Source: CAVYVZ01 sp963772065
GTDB lineage: Bacteria; Acidobacteriota; Vicinamibacteria; Vicinamibacterales; UBA2999
DNA length: 64,000 nucleotides
Direction: 5' to 3'
Assembly (NCBI GenBank): GCA_963772065.1
Contig: CAVYVZ010000006.1
Location: 62,001 to 126,000 of the forward strand
The position numbers were made by a program, and so were the translations under genes. This document shows, one piece after another, positions 27,488 to 35,733 of this stretch; positions within the stretch are counted from its first letter, which is position 1; every line of letters starts with the position of its first letter. The notes beneath the pieces are model-generated. The model was not told where the DNA came from, did not search any database, and saw only the letters and a list, made by a program, of their open reading frames with translations.

Positions 27488-27493
27488 GCGTGC

Positions 27494-27646
27494 TATGCTT
27501 TCTTTCGTCAAGGAAGCTAAGCCCGCCGCCTTACTCGCATCAGATCCGAAGCCTTCCAGCCTCGCCTCTCCTGCGTTCGTGATGCCCGAGCAATTCAGCT
27601 CAGGCTGGTTTCCGTCAGTGCATCCCAGGGATGCAGGAGTGAGTTC
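27494..27646 (+). promoter_or_regulatory. Structured leader RNA of RRM gene A with anti-Shine-Dalgarno element
   Basis: An extended -10 box (TGCTATGCT, hexamer at 27494-27499) is followed 12 bases later by GGAAGCTAAGCCC (27512-27524), which can pair with GGCTGGTTTCC (27603-27613). Between them, CTCCTGC (27568-27574) is a perfect complement of the Shine-Dalgarno GCAGGAG (27633-27639). A small hairpin TGCATCC/GGATGCA lies immediately upstream of the ribosome-binding site. The copy upstream of RRM gene B (46476-46622) keeps all of these parts. A translational switch is inferred. It matches no RNA family I can name. Confidence 0.75.
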
Positions 27647-27958
27647 ATGAGCACCAAGCTTTACGTTGGCAACCTTCCATTCGAGACGACCGAGGCCGAT
27701 CTCCAGACGCTGTTTGCGCAGGCCGGCACCGTGCAGACGGTCAATGTCGTCCGAGATCGCGATACCGGCCGCGCACGCGGATTCGCGTTCGTCGAGATGG
27801 CCAATGACAGCGAAGCGCAGACGGCGATCGCACAGCTGAACGAGAAGTCGTTCGGCGGTCGCAATCTGACCGTCAACGAGGCGCGCCCGCAGACGCCACG
27901 CGCCGGCGGCGGGTTCGGCGGAAACCGCGGCGGACGCCGTTCCGAGCCGCGCTGGTAA
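27647..27958 (+). CDS. RRM RNA-binding protein A
   Basis: A 103-residue protein with one RNA-recognition motif. RNP2 is LYVGNLPF near the N-terminus and RNP1 is RGFAFVEM near residue 48, both intact. The tail is Gly/Arg-rich (GGGFGGNRGGRRSEPRW), an RGG-type extension that adds non-specific RNA binding. Bacterial proteins of this size are similar to cyanobacterial cold-responsive Rbp proteins. It is followed after 61 bases by a 71-residue protein gene, and the same two-gene order recurs at 46623. The leader suggests tight translational control. Confidence 0.92.
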   Translation: MSTKLYVGNLPFETTEADLQTLFAQAGTVQTVNVVRDRDTGRARGFAFVEMANDSEAQTAIAQLNEKSFGGRNLTVNEARPQTPRAGGGFGGNRGGRRSEPRW

Positions 27959-27969
27959 ACGACACTGAA

Positions 27970-27998
27970 GGGGTCAGGGATCCTTGATTCCTGACCCC
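27970..27998 (+). terminator. Perfect hairpin between RRM gene A and its downstream partner
   Basis: GGGGTCAGG (27970-27978) and CCTGACCCC (27990-27998) form a perfect 9-bp stem with an 11-base loop, 11 bases after the RRM stop. There is no T-tract, so it may act as an attenuator or mRNA stabiliser rather than a full terminator. Cassette B has an unrelated hairpin in the same place. Confidence 0.55.
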
Positions 27999-28019
27999 GT
28001 AGGTTCTGAGGAGGTTGCT

Positions 28020-28235
28020 GTGAAGGTTTATTCCATCGGCGCGCGCGTCTCGCAAACGCAGTACGGCCCGGGCACCATCACGGTGGCCAACGAATATCAC
28101 ACGATCATCGACTTCGACGAGCACGGCAGCCGTACGTTTGCGACGCCTCTCGTGCAGCTCGCACAGAGCAACACCACCGCGCCGGTGCGGCCGACGCGCA
28201 GGCGTCGCAAGATCGCGGCACCCGCGAAGAGCTGA
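28020..28235 (+). CDS. 71-residue basic beta-rich protein A, partner of the RRM protein
   Basis: The GTG at 28020 follows GAGGAGG by five bases and gives exactly 71 residues. The core (IGARVSQTQYGPGTITVANE, then HTIIDFDEHGSRTF) resembles the small SH3/tudor-like barrel found at the C-terminus of UvrD helicases and in DUF3553 proteins, with the pattern R-V-x5-G-x-G-x-I/V and I-x-F-D. The tail is basic (RPTRRRRKIAAPAKS). It probably binds nucleic acid or a nucleic-acid enzyme. The paralogue at 47141 has the same length, start codon and neighbour. Confidence 0.75.
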   Translation: MKVYSIGARVSQTQYGPGTITVANEYHTIIDFDEHGSRTFATPLVQLAQSNTTAPVRPTRRRRKIAAPAKS

Positions 28236-28237
28236 CG

Positions 28238-30272
28238 TCAGGCGTTCGCGCGCGGCAGCGTGACCGTGAACGTGGCGCCGGAGCCATCGACTCGATTCGC
28301 GGCGGTCACCGTTCCGGCGTGGGCTTCGACGATGTGCCGGACGATGGCGAGGCCGAGCCCCATCCCCCCTTCGGCCGCGCGGCCCTGACGGAACTTGTCG
28401 AAGAGGTGCGGCAGCAGGCTGCCGTCGAGCCCTGGTCCCGTGTCGGCCACGACGATTCGCAGCTCCCCATCCGATTCAGCGAGCGCGATCGTGACGCGGC
28501 CTTCCGCCGGCGTGAACTTCACCGCGTTCGACACGAGATTCCAGAAGACCTGCTGCAGGCGCACCGCGTCGCCGCGTACGGCGGCGCCGGTCGTCACCTC
28601 CACGTGCAGCATCAGCCGCTTGGCCTCGGCGGCCGGCCTCAGCGACTCGCACGCGTTCTCGATCACGTCGCGGAGGTTCACCTCGTCCACGGTGAACCGC
28701 ATGCGGCCCGTGACGAGCGCCGAGACGTCGAGGAGGTCCTCCACGAGCCGTGCCTGCACCTCCGCATTGCGATCGAGCCGCTCGACGATCTCCGCCACGC
28801 GATCCGGCGGCAGTGATCCAGCGGCGAGCATCTTGACCCAGCCGCGAATGGCGTTGACCGGCGTGCGGAGCTCGTGCGAGACCGTCGCGACGAACTCGTC
28901 CTTCGCGCGGTTCGCGGCTTCTGCGGCATCGCGCGCCGTGCGTTCGCGCGCCAGCAGGGCTTCGCGCTCCTGCTCGTAGCGCTGCCGCTCGGTCAGGTCG
29001 CGCAGGAACCCGATGAAGAGCGGCTCCTGCCGATCGATGCATCCGTGTGATCGTGAGCTCCACCGGAAATACAGAGCCGTCCGCGCGCAGCGCGCTGAGC
29101 TCGAGCCGCCGCGACAGAATCTGCGATGTGCCGCCGGTCCGCAGGCGGGTCAGCCCGGCGCGATGCGAGGACCGCAGGTTGGGCGGGATGATCGCGTCCG
29201 CCATGTCCAACCCCACGACCGCATCACGCGTGTGGCCAAACATCCGCTCCGCCGCCGGGTTGAAGTCGACGATGTGTCCCTTGATGTCCATCGCGACGAT
29301 CGCATCGAGCGCGGTGTGTACGACGGCGCGATTCGCTTCTTCCGACTCGTGAAGATCGTCTTCGAGCCGGCGCCGCTGCAGAAACAGACCGAACCGATGG
29401 CCCAGCGTCTCCGCAAGCCGCAGGAGGTCGGGATCTCGCGGAAGCGGGCGCGTGGTGAAGAGCTCCACCACGGCGCTCACGGTCCCGTCGACCAGCACCG
29501 GAAAGGCGAGGCCGCCTTCGAGATGGGCGGCCTCTTTCCACCGCAGGCGGGGAAAGTTCAGGCGATCGACCACGTCACTGAGCCAGATCGCCTGGCACTC
29601 GCCCCAGACCGAACCGGGAAGGCCCTCGCCGTGGGCGAGCCGGTAGTCGTGCGAGCGCAGTGCGAACTCGTGAACGGCGGCGTCGGCGTCTCTTGCCAGC
29701 CACGTCTGATCGCAGACGATCGACCGGGCGTCGGCGCCGACGGTCCAGAAGCCGGCGTACGCCGCGCCGAACACAAGGCCGAGGCCCGAGAGCAGACCGT
29801 GGATGGCTTCATCCGCGTGCCGCGAGCGGGTGAGGATGTCGGTGAGGGCGAGCTGCGCCTCGGCGCGGCGCGCAGCCTCCACCGTGTCAGTCTGGTCTTC
29901 GATCGACAGCAGCACGTACGCGAGCGGCTCGGCCGGAAGCGTCGTGAAATGCGCGATCACATAGCGGCCCGTCCTGCGCTCGTCCGACGGCGCCGGGTCG
30001 TAGAACATGCGAGGCAGCGTGACGGTGGCGCCCGCGAACGCGGATTTGATCTGCGGTAGCACCCCTGAGCGCGCGAGCTGGTCGTCGTGAAGCACGTTGT
30101 AGCCGACCGCCGACGCCGAGGGCGCGCCCCACAGACGCTCCCACGCGTCGTTTGCGGCGACGCAGGTCCCGTCGTGAGTGAAGAGCTGGAGGCTGACAGG
30201 CGATGCGGCGAAAAGCGCCCAGAACCACTCGACTGTGCCTGCTTCGGTCACCGGACCTCGGCGATTCGACAT
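28238..30272 (-). CDS. PAS/GAF sensor histidine kinase, frameshifted
   Basis: From the ATG at 30272 the order is: PAS (FAASPVSLQLFTHDGTCVAA), GAF (about residues 140-300, with GVADARSIVCDQTW-like core), PAS (TALDAIVAMDIKGHIVDFNP), HisKA (FVATVSHELRTPVNAIRGW with the phospho-His) and HATPase (NLVSNAVKFTP, DTGPGLDGS, GMGLGLAIVRHIVEAHAG). There is no membrane helix, so sensing is cytosolic. The frame changes once near 29030-29043, in the loop before FLRDLTERQR. The corrected product is about 677 residues. No response regulator is adjacent, so the partner is unknown. Confidence 0.85.
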
Positions 30273-30390
30273 CGGGACGAATATCTTACGCGACGTCCCG
30301 GCTTGCACTGTCTCTCGCGGCCTGCGTGCGTGCAGGTTGATCCGTCGTTCGCGTGCTGGCACACTGCTGCCACAATTCGCGAACAACACC

Positions 30391-32166
30391 ATGCCTTCGA
30401 ATCTGTTTGGACGCATCAGCGAATTCCTCGAGACGCGCCGGCCCTGGTACAAACTGCCCCGCGTCCTGGCGATGCCGCGGCTCATCGAGATCAGAAACGA
30501 TCTGCGCGAGAAGAACCTCCACGACACGGAGGAGCCGCCGCTGCAGCGTCAGGTCGTCCCGTCCGACTTGGATCCGAAGCTCCGCGAAGAGCGGACCGTG
30601 GACGGGACGCACAACGATCTGAACTATCCGCAGATGGGAAGTTGCGGGAGGCGGTTCGGTCGCAACGTACCGCTCGAGCATGTGTTTCCGGACACGGCCA
30701 ACCTGCTCAACCCGAATCCCCGGGTCGTGAGCCGCGACCTGATGACGCGCGATGAGTTCAAGCCGGTGACGGTCCTGAACCTCCTCGCGGCGTCCTGGAT
30801 CCAGTTCATGGTGCACGACTGGTTCGTGCACAAGCGCTCGCCCGCCGACGAGGTGATCGAGATCCCCACCGCTCCGGGCGACGACTGGGGCGAGCCGACG
30901 ATCAAGGCGCGGCGGACGGTTCCCGATCCGGCCCCGCCGGGATCGACGCGGCCGCCCGCCTACGCGAATCCGAACAGCCACTGGTGGGACGGCTCGCAGG
31001 TATACGGATCGGAAGCGAGCGTGGCCCAGAAGCTCCGCACGTTCCAGGGGGGCAAGCTTCGCGTCGAAGCCACCGGCCAGCTGCCCGTGGATCCCGCGTC
31101 GGGCATTCATTTCAGCGGCTTCACCGATAACTGGTGGGTGGGGCTGGCGATGCTCCACACGCTGTTCACGCTCGAGCACAACCACATCTGCGATCGTCTG
31201 GCCGAATTGCACCCGGATTGGGACGACGACCGTTTGTACGGGCGCGCAAAATCGATCAACTCAGCGCTGCTGGCGAAGATTCACACGCTGGAGTGGACGC
31301 CTGCGATCATCCCCCACCCGGTCATCAAAGTCGCGATGCGTGCGAACTGGACGGGTCTTGCCGGCGACGAGCTGCAGGACGTGTTCGAGTTCCTGCAGGA
31401 CAACGAGATTCTGGGCGGGATTATTGGTTCGACGGCCGATCATCACGCCGCGCCGTACTCGCTGACCGAGGAGTTCGTGGCCGTCTACCGGATGCATCCG
31501 CTGATGCCGGACGATTTCACGTTCCGCGCGGCCGGCACCGGCGGCGTGCTCGAGACGCGGCAGCTGCCGGACATCGCGGGACGAAACACGCCTGCCGTGT
31601 GCGATCGGATCTCCATGCCGGATCTGTTCTACTCGTTCGGCGTGTCGCATCCGGGTGCAATCACGCTGCACAACTATCCGAAGCACCTTCAGAATCTACG
31701 CTTCGAGAACGGCGAACGGCTCGACCTGGCGGCGGTGGACATCCTCCGGGATCGAGAGCGCGGCGTGCCGCGCTACAACCAGTTCAGGCGCCTGATCAGA
31801 AAGCCCGCCCTCAAGTCGATCGACGAGCTGACTGACAACAGAGAATGGCGGAAGCAGATCCGCGACGTCTACGGCAACGACCTGGAGAAACTGGACTTGA
31901 TGACGGGTCTCTTTGCCGAGCCGCTGCCCGAGGGTTTTGGCTTCAGCGAAACCGCGTTCCGGATCTTCGTTCTGATGGCGTCACGGCGCCTGAAGAGCGA
32001 TCGGTTCTTCACGAACGACTGGAACGCGCAGGTCTACACCGAGTTCGGGCTGGACTACATCAAGAAGAACACCATGCTGTCGGTGCTGGCGCGACACTTT
32101 CCTGCCGTCGCCCCGGCGCTCGACGGCCTCGAGAACGCCTTTCATCCCTGGAAGCCTGTTGCGTAG
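30391..32166 (+). CDS. Animal-type heme peroxidase / fatty-acid dioxygenase-like protein
   Basis: A 591-residue protein of the animal heme peroxidase superfamily. The distal histidine lies in FMVHDWFVH, the calcium and substrate region in NSHWWDGSQVYGS, and the proximal histidine in VAVYRMHPLMPDDF. LFTLEHNHICDRL and FVLMASRRLKSDRFF are also family blocks. The layout is closest to plant and bacterial alpha-dioxygenases that oxygenate fatty acids. There is no signal peptide. The start ATG 30391 was chosen because upstream codons lack family similarity. The 118 bases between it and the divergent kinase start hold no recognised site. Confidence 0.88.
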   Translation: MPSNLFGRISEFLETRRPWYKLPRVLAMPRLIEIRNDLREKNLHDTEEPPLQRQVVPSDLDPKLREERTVDGTHNDLNYPQMGSCGRRFGRNVPLEHVFPDTANLLNPNPRVVSRDLMTRDEFKPVTVLNLLAASWIQFMVHDWFVHKRSPADEVIEIPTAPGDDWGEPTIKARRTVPDPAPPGSTRPPAYANPNSHWWDGSQVYGSEASVAQKLRTFQGGKLRVEATGQLPVDPASGIHFSGFTDNWWVGLAMLHTLFTLEHNHICDRLAELHPDWDDDRLYGRAKSINSALLAKIHTLEWTPAIIPHPVIKVAMRANWTGLAGDELQDVFEFLQDNEILGGIIGSTADHHAAPYSLTEEFVAVYRMHPLMPDDFTFRAAGTGGVLETRQLPDIAGRNTPAVCDRISMPDLFYSFGVSHPGAITLHNYPKHLQNLRFENGERLDLAAVDILRDRERGVPRYNQFRRLIRKPALKSIDELTDNREWRKQIRDVYGNDLEKLDLMTGLFAEPLPEGFGFSETAFRIFVLMASRRLKSDRFFTNDWNAQVYTEFGLDYIKKNTMLSVLARHFPAVAPALDGLENAFHPWKPVA

Positions 32167-32172
32167 TCGCTC

Positions 32173-32926
32173 ATGGGCGATTTTCCGAGCGATGTCGTCG
32201 AGCAGGCGACCCATCGACCGTGGCCGCTGCCGGATGGCCCGTGGATCATGACGCAGACCTGGCACGACCTGCTCTTCGCGCATTGGCCGATATCCGCGCG
32301 CGAGCTGCGCGACCTCGTGCCGGCGGGACTCGATCTCGATCTCTTCGACCAGCAAGCGTGGGTGGGCGTGGTGCCGTTTCGGATGACGAACGTGGCGCCG
32401 CGAGGCACGCCGGCGCTGCCCTTCGTGTCGGCGTTCAACGAGCTGAACGTGCGGACGTACGTGACGCGCGACGGTAAGCCGGGCGTGTACTTCTTCAGCC
32501 TGGATGCCGACAGCCGGCTGGCGGTCAGCGTCGCGCGCTCGATGTTTCGCCTCCCCTACTACCTGGCGGAGATTGCGCTGAGCCGGAATGGCGGGAACAT
32601 CGAGTACTCGGAGCCGCCGCACCTCTGCCGACGCGCGCGCCGAGCTGGAGATCGCGTACCGAGCCACCGGGCCGTTGTTCGAAGCACGGCGCGGGACGCT
32701 CGAATACTTCCTGACGGAGCGCTATTGCCTCTACACGGTGGACGAGGACTTCAAGGCGTACCGCCTCGAGATCCACCATCCGCCGTGGCCGCTTCAGACG
32801 GCGGAGGCCGAGATTCGCGTCAACACCATGGCCGACGCTGGAGACATCCGGCTGCCGGCAATCCGGCCGCTCCTCCACTTTGCGAGGAGGCAGGACATGG
32901 TGGCGTGGCCGCTCACGCCGATCTGA
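32173..32926 (+). CDS. DUF2071 (YqjF-like) protein, frameshifted
   Basis: The gene starts six bases after the peroxidase stop. The N-terminal part (MTQTWHDLLFAHWPISAREL, then LDLFDQQAWVGVVPFRMTNV, FNELNVRTYVTRDGKPGVYF) and the C-terminal part (GTLEYFLTERYCLYTVDEDF) are the two halves of a DUF2071 protein of about 250 residues. They are in different frames. The change lies at about 32610, five bases past a GTAC. Removing one G gives NIEYSSRRTSADARAELEIA. The function of DUF2071 is unknown. Its position suggests co-transcription with the peroxidase. It overlaps the convergent MFS gene by 14 bases. Confidence 0.8.
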
Positions 32927-34140
32927 CCGGTTCCCTTCGTCGTCCAACCGCATCCGGCCGGAAGGCGACCAGCAGCAGGATGGTGGCAATGACGGCCAGC
33001 CACGCGGGGCCGAGGAACAGCTTGCCGAAATCGACCTGGCCGTCGGGCGTCCGGAGCTGATCGCCCATCCATCCCCACAACAGCCCGCCGAAAAATGGCC
33101 CGATGCCGAGAATCAGCAGGTTGAACAGGCCCTGCGCGCTCGCGCGGACATCCTTCGGGAATCGCTCGTCGATGAAGATGTAGACCGCCGCGAAGAAGAA
33201 CGCGTACGCCATCCCGTGGACGACGTTCACGGCAACGATCAGCCACAACGGCTCTCCGAGCGCGTAGATGAAAAAGCGCGCGGCGTGCGCCGCGATGCCG
33301 ACCGCCATCGTCGTGCGCCAGCCGAACCGAGCGAGCACCATCCCGAGGATCGCCATCGTGCCGATCTCCGCAATCTGTCCGATGCTCATGGCCGGCATGA
33401 TCCAGTTGGCCGGCAAGCCGGCGGCGGCGAGGAATGGGCTCGTCCATTGGAAGTACGCCTGATGCACCACGGCATCGAGGAACGTGACGATGAAGAGCAC
33501 GAGGAAGGAGGGAATCGCGAGTAAGCGGATCGCTTCGAGCGGCGCGCTCCTGGCGCCTTCGGCCTTCGCCGGCGGCGTTGCCGGCAGCGACAGGGAGAAC
33601 ACGGCGAGGACGAAGGACGCGATACCGGAGACCCAGAAGATGCTTGGGAGCGCGGCGTGCAGCTCGGCGCCGGTCTTCCCCGCGAGGAGGAAGTAGAACG
33701 GCCAGCTCGCGGCGATCCAGCCAATCGTCCCCCACAGGCGGATCTTGCCGAAATCCTTCTGCGCGTCGGCGACGTGGTGAAACACGATCGCGTTCGTCAG
33801 CGACAGCGTCGGCATGAACACGAGCTGATACACCAGCATGATGACGAAGAAAGGCCAGAACGTCGTCGTGAAGGCCAGCGTGACCATCGCGATTCCGGCA
33901 ATCGCGTGCGACAGGGCCAACACCTTCTCGGTCGACATGAAGCGATCGGCGACCTGGCCCCCTACGAAGAGGCCCACCACGGCGGCTATCGCCTGCGTGC
34001 CGAAGATCCACGCGATCTGCCACCCTGTGAAGTGGAGCACGTCCGACAGGTAGAGAGCCAGCAGCGGCAGCCATGATCCCCAGACCACGTACCTCGAGGA
34101 ACATCATGACCGAGAGACGGAGCGTGAACCCGTTCGCCAT
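32913..34140 (-). CDS. MFS transporter, nucleoside/H+ symporter-like, frameshifted
   Basis: Starting at the ATG at 34140, the first 16 residues (MANGFTLRLSVMMFLE) are out of frame with the rest. Deleting one G at the GTACC at 34089-34093 yields MMFLEYVVWGSWLPLLALYL, the typical opening of the NupG/XapB nucleoside permease group. Twelve hydrophobic helices follow, with family blocks DRFMSTEKVLALSHAIAG, GKIRLWGTIGWIAASW and LFNLLILGIGPFFGGLLWG. The corrected length is about 408 residues. It should import nucleosides or related small molecules across the inner membrane by proton symport. The exact substrate is not determined. Confidence 0.85.
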
Positions 34141-34192
34141 AGGCGAAGGATGATACACGCTCCGCGTCAGAGGATGTGGTGAGATGTAGGAA

Positions 34193-34856
34193 TCAGCGGG
34201 CTTCGGGGCGGCGCCGGCGTCCCCATGTGGCCAGCAGCAGGCCGACGCCCATCACCGACAACGTTGCGGGCTCGGGCACGTTGACGATCGTCAGCATGTC
34301 CTGCGCGTGCGTGGCGTAGTTGGGGCCCCGATAGAGATTCAGACCCGCACGTTGCCAATATGGTTGAGGCCCCAGCCGATCATCGCCATCCGCGCCTGGG
34401 CCTGGGCGATCAGGTTGCCGGCGGCGGCGCTGCGCGTCGTGCGTTCCTGCTCGAGGAACCAGATCGCCTCCTGCATCAGCGCGCCGTTCGTGTAGCCGGC
34501 CGTGTTCGACCGGAACATCGAGTAGAGAAACGCTGTGGTGCCCGAGATCGGGTCGCCGCTGTTGGTGTTGACGCCGCCCTGCTTCGCTTCATTGCGTGAT
34601 GCTGCCGATCAGAAGGTTCTCGCCCGGCGTGAAGAACTCATCGGCTTCCAGGCAGAACGTCAGGAAGTCATTGACGACGCTGTTCGCCACGTCCAAGACG
34701 GAACGGTCCGCCGTTGCTGAAGCGCGTGATCGCCGAGCCACCGTTATGAGTGAGCCGAAGCTTGACGATGCTTCCGGCGCTGACCGCGTCTGCGGACGCG
34801 TTCGCAGCCACGAGAAGCATCGCGCCGACGAGGGGGACCAACAGGAACCTTCGCAC
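34193..34856 (-). pseudogene. PEP-CTERM sorted exoprotein, broken by three frameshifts
   Basis: The N-terminus has a signal peptide (MRRFLLVPLVGAMLLVAANA). The C-terminus has a complete PEP-CTERM tail: VPEPATLSVMGVGLLLATW followed by GRRRRPEAR. Between them the reading must cross three indels at about 34700 (extra C), 34595 (extra C) and 34342 (one base missing). The result is a coherent protein of about 220 residues (VLDVANSVVNDFLTFCLEA, NTNSGDPISGTTAFLYSMF, IGWGLNHIGNVRV). PEP-CTERM proteins are processed by exosortase and exported to the surface. No exosortase lies in this window. Clustered errors in the consensus are the likeliest cause. Confidence 0.75.
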
Positions 34857-35110
34857 TACCGCCTCCGATCGCAGAGCGGGGAGCTTCCCGCTGCGCCACG
34901 AGGGAGCAACGGCTGTGCCGCGGAGCTCGTCCGTATTCGCCGTGACCTGGCGTGCAGATTCGCGATGTCTGGCCCAGGCCGAGGCCCGTGACCCCCGAGG
35001 ACCGGTAAAGACTTGAGACCTTTAGTCTGCGTCTGAGCTGGATGAGCGATTTGACTGAAACCAGCGCGGGCCCATGATTAGCGGCTACGGACAGCTTGGA
35101 GCTCTCAGAG

Positions 35111-35693
35111 ATGCACACGGTTACACGACGAGACGCGCTGAAAGCGTTTGCCGCGGGGATGGGCGCCGTGATGTCCGCGCCTGCTCTGTCAGAGGCGGCG
35201 TGGGCGCAGGCGCTCGCGGTGCGGGAGCAGGCTGCGGCGGCACCCGCCACGGCGCTGAAGTTCTTCACCGCGGCGCAGCATCACACGGTTGATGTCCTGT
35301 CGGAGATGATCATCCCGGCCGACGGGCACTCGCCGGGCGCGTCGGCGGCAAAGGTCGCCGACTTCATCGACTACCTGCTCTCCGGATCCGCGGACGTCGA
35401 GCAAGCGGGTTGGCGCGATGGGCTGACGGCGCTCGACGCCACGGCCACGCAGCGGTTCGGCCGTGCCTTCGCGGAATGCGCGCCAGACCAGCAGGTAGCG
35501 CTGCTCACCGAGATCAGCGCGAACGAAGCGGATCCGAAGACGCCGCTCGAGCAGCTCTTCGTGTTTGCGAAGGAGCGCACGATCCAGGGGTACTGCACGC
35601 TCCGAGATCGGCATTCACAAAGAGCTTGGGTATCGCGGCCAGCAGTTCCTCAACGAATTCGTCGGCTGCACGCACCCGGAACATCAATCATAG
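35111..35693 (+). CDS. Tat-exported gluconate 2-dehydrogenase subunit 3-like protein, frameshifted
   Basis: The product begins with a twin-arginine signal (VTRRDALKAFAAGMGAVMSA), then FFTAAQHHTVDVLSEMIIPA, FIDYLLSG, and after the frame change GIHKELGYRGQQFLNEFVG ending CTHPEHQS. That is the full gluconate 2-dehydrogenase subunit 3 fold of about 193 residues. The frame is broken at 35596-35603 by one extra C. In glucoside 3-dehydrogenases and related enzymes this small subunit carries the Tat signal and the GMC flavoprotein rides along with it. The GMC gene follows after 40 bases. Confidence 0.85.
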
Positions 35694-35728
35694 GGCTCAG
35701 GGCTTAAGGCTCAGGGCTTAGGGCGCAC
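35691..35728. repeat. GGCTCA-type short tandem repeat
   Basis: Four tandem units of the type AGGGCTCAGGGCTTA fill most of the gap between the subunit 3 and GMC genes. A related run (GGCTCAAGGCTCAAGG) lies at 53522-53556. No protein reading is apparent. Confidence 0.55.
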
Positions 35729-35733
35729 GTCTT

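Noticed and set aside
27970..27998. Start of the 71-residue gene at the upstream codon at 27984
   Set aside because: That start lies inside the perfect hairpin and lacks a ribosome-binding site. The GTG at 28020 has GAGGAGG at good spacing and matches the paralogue's start.
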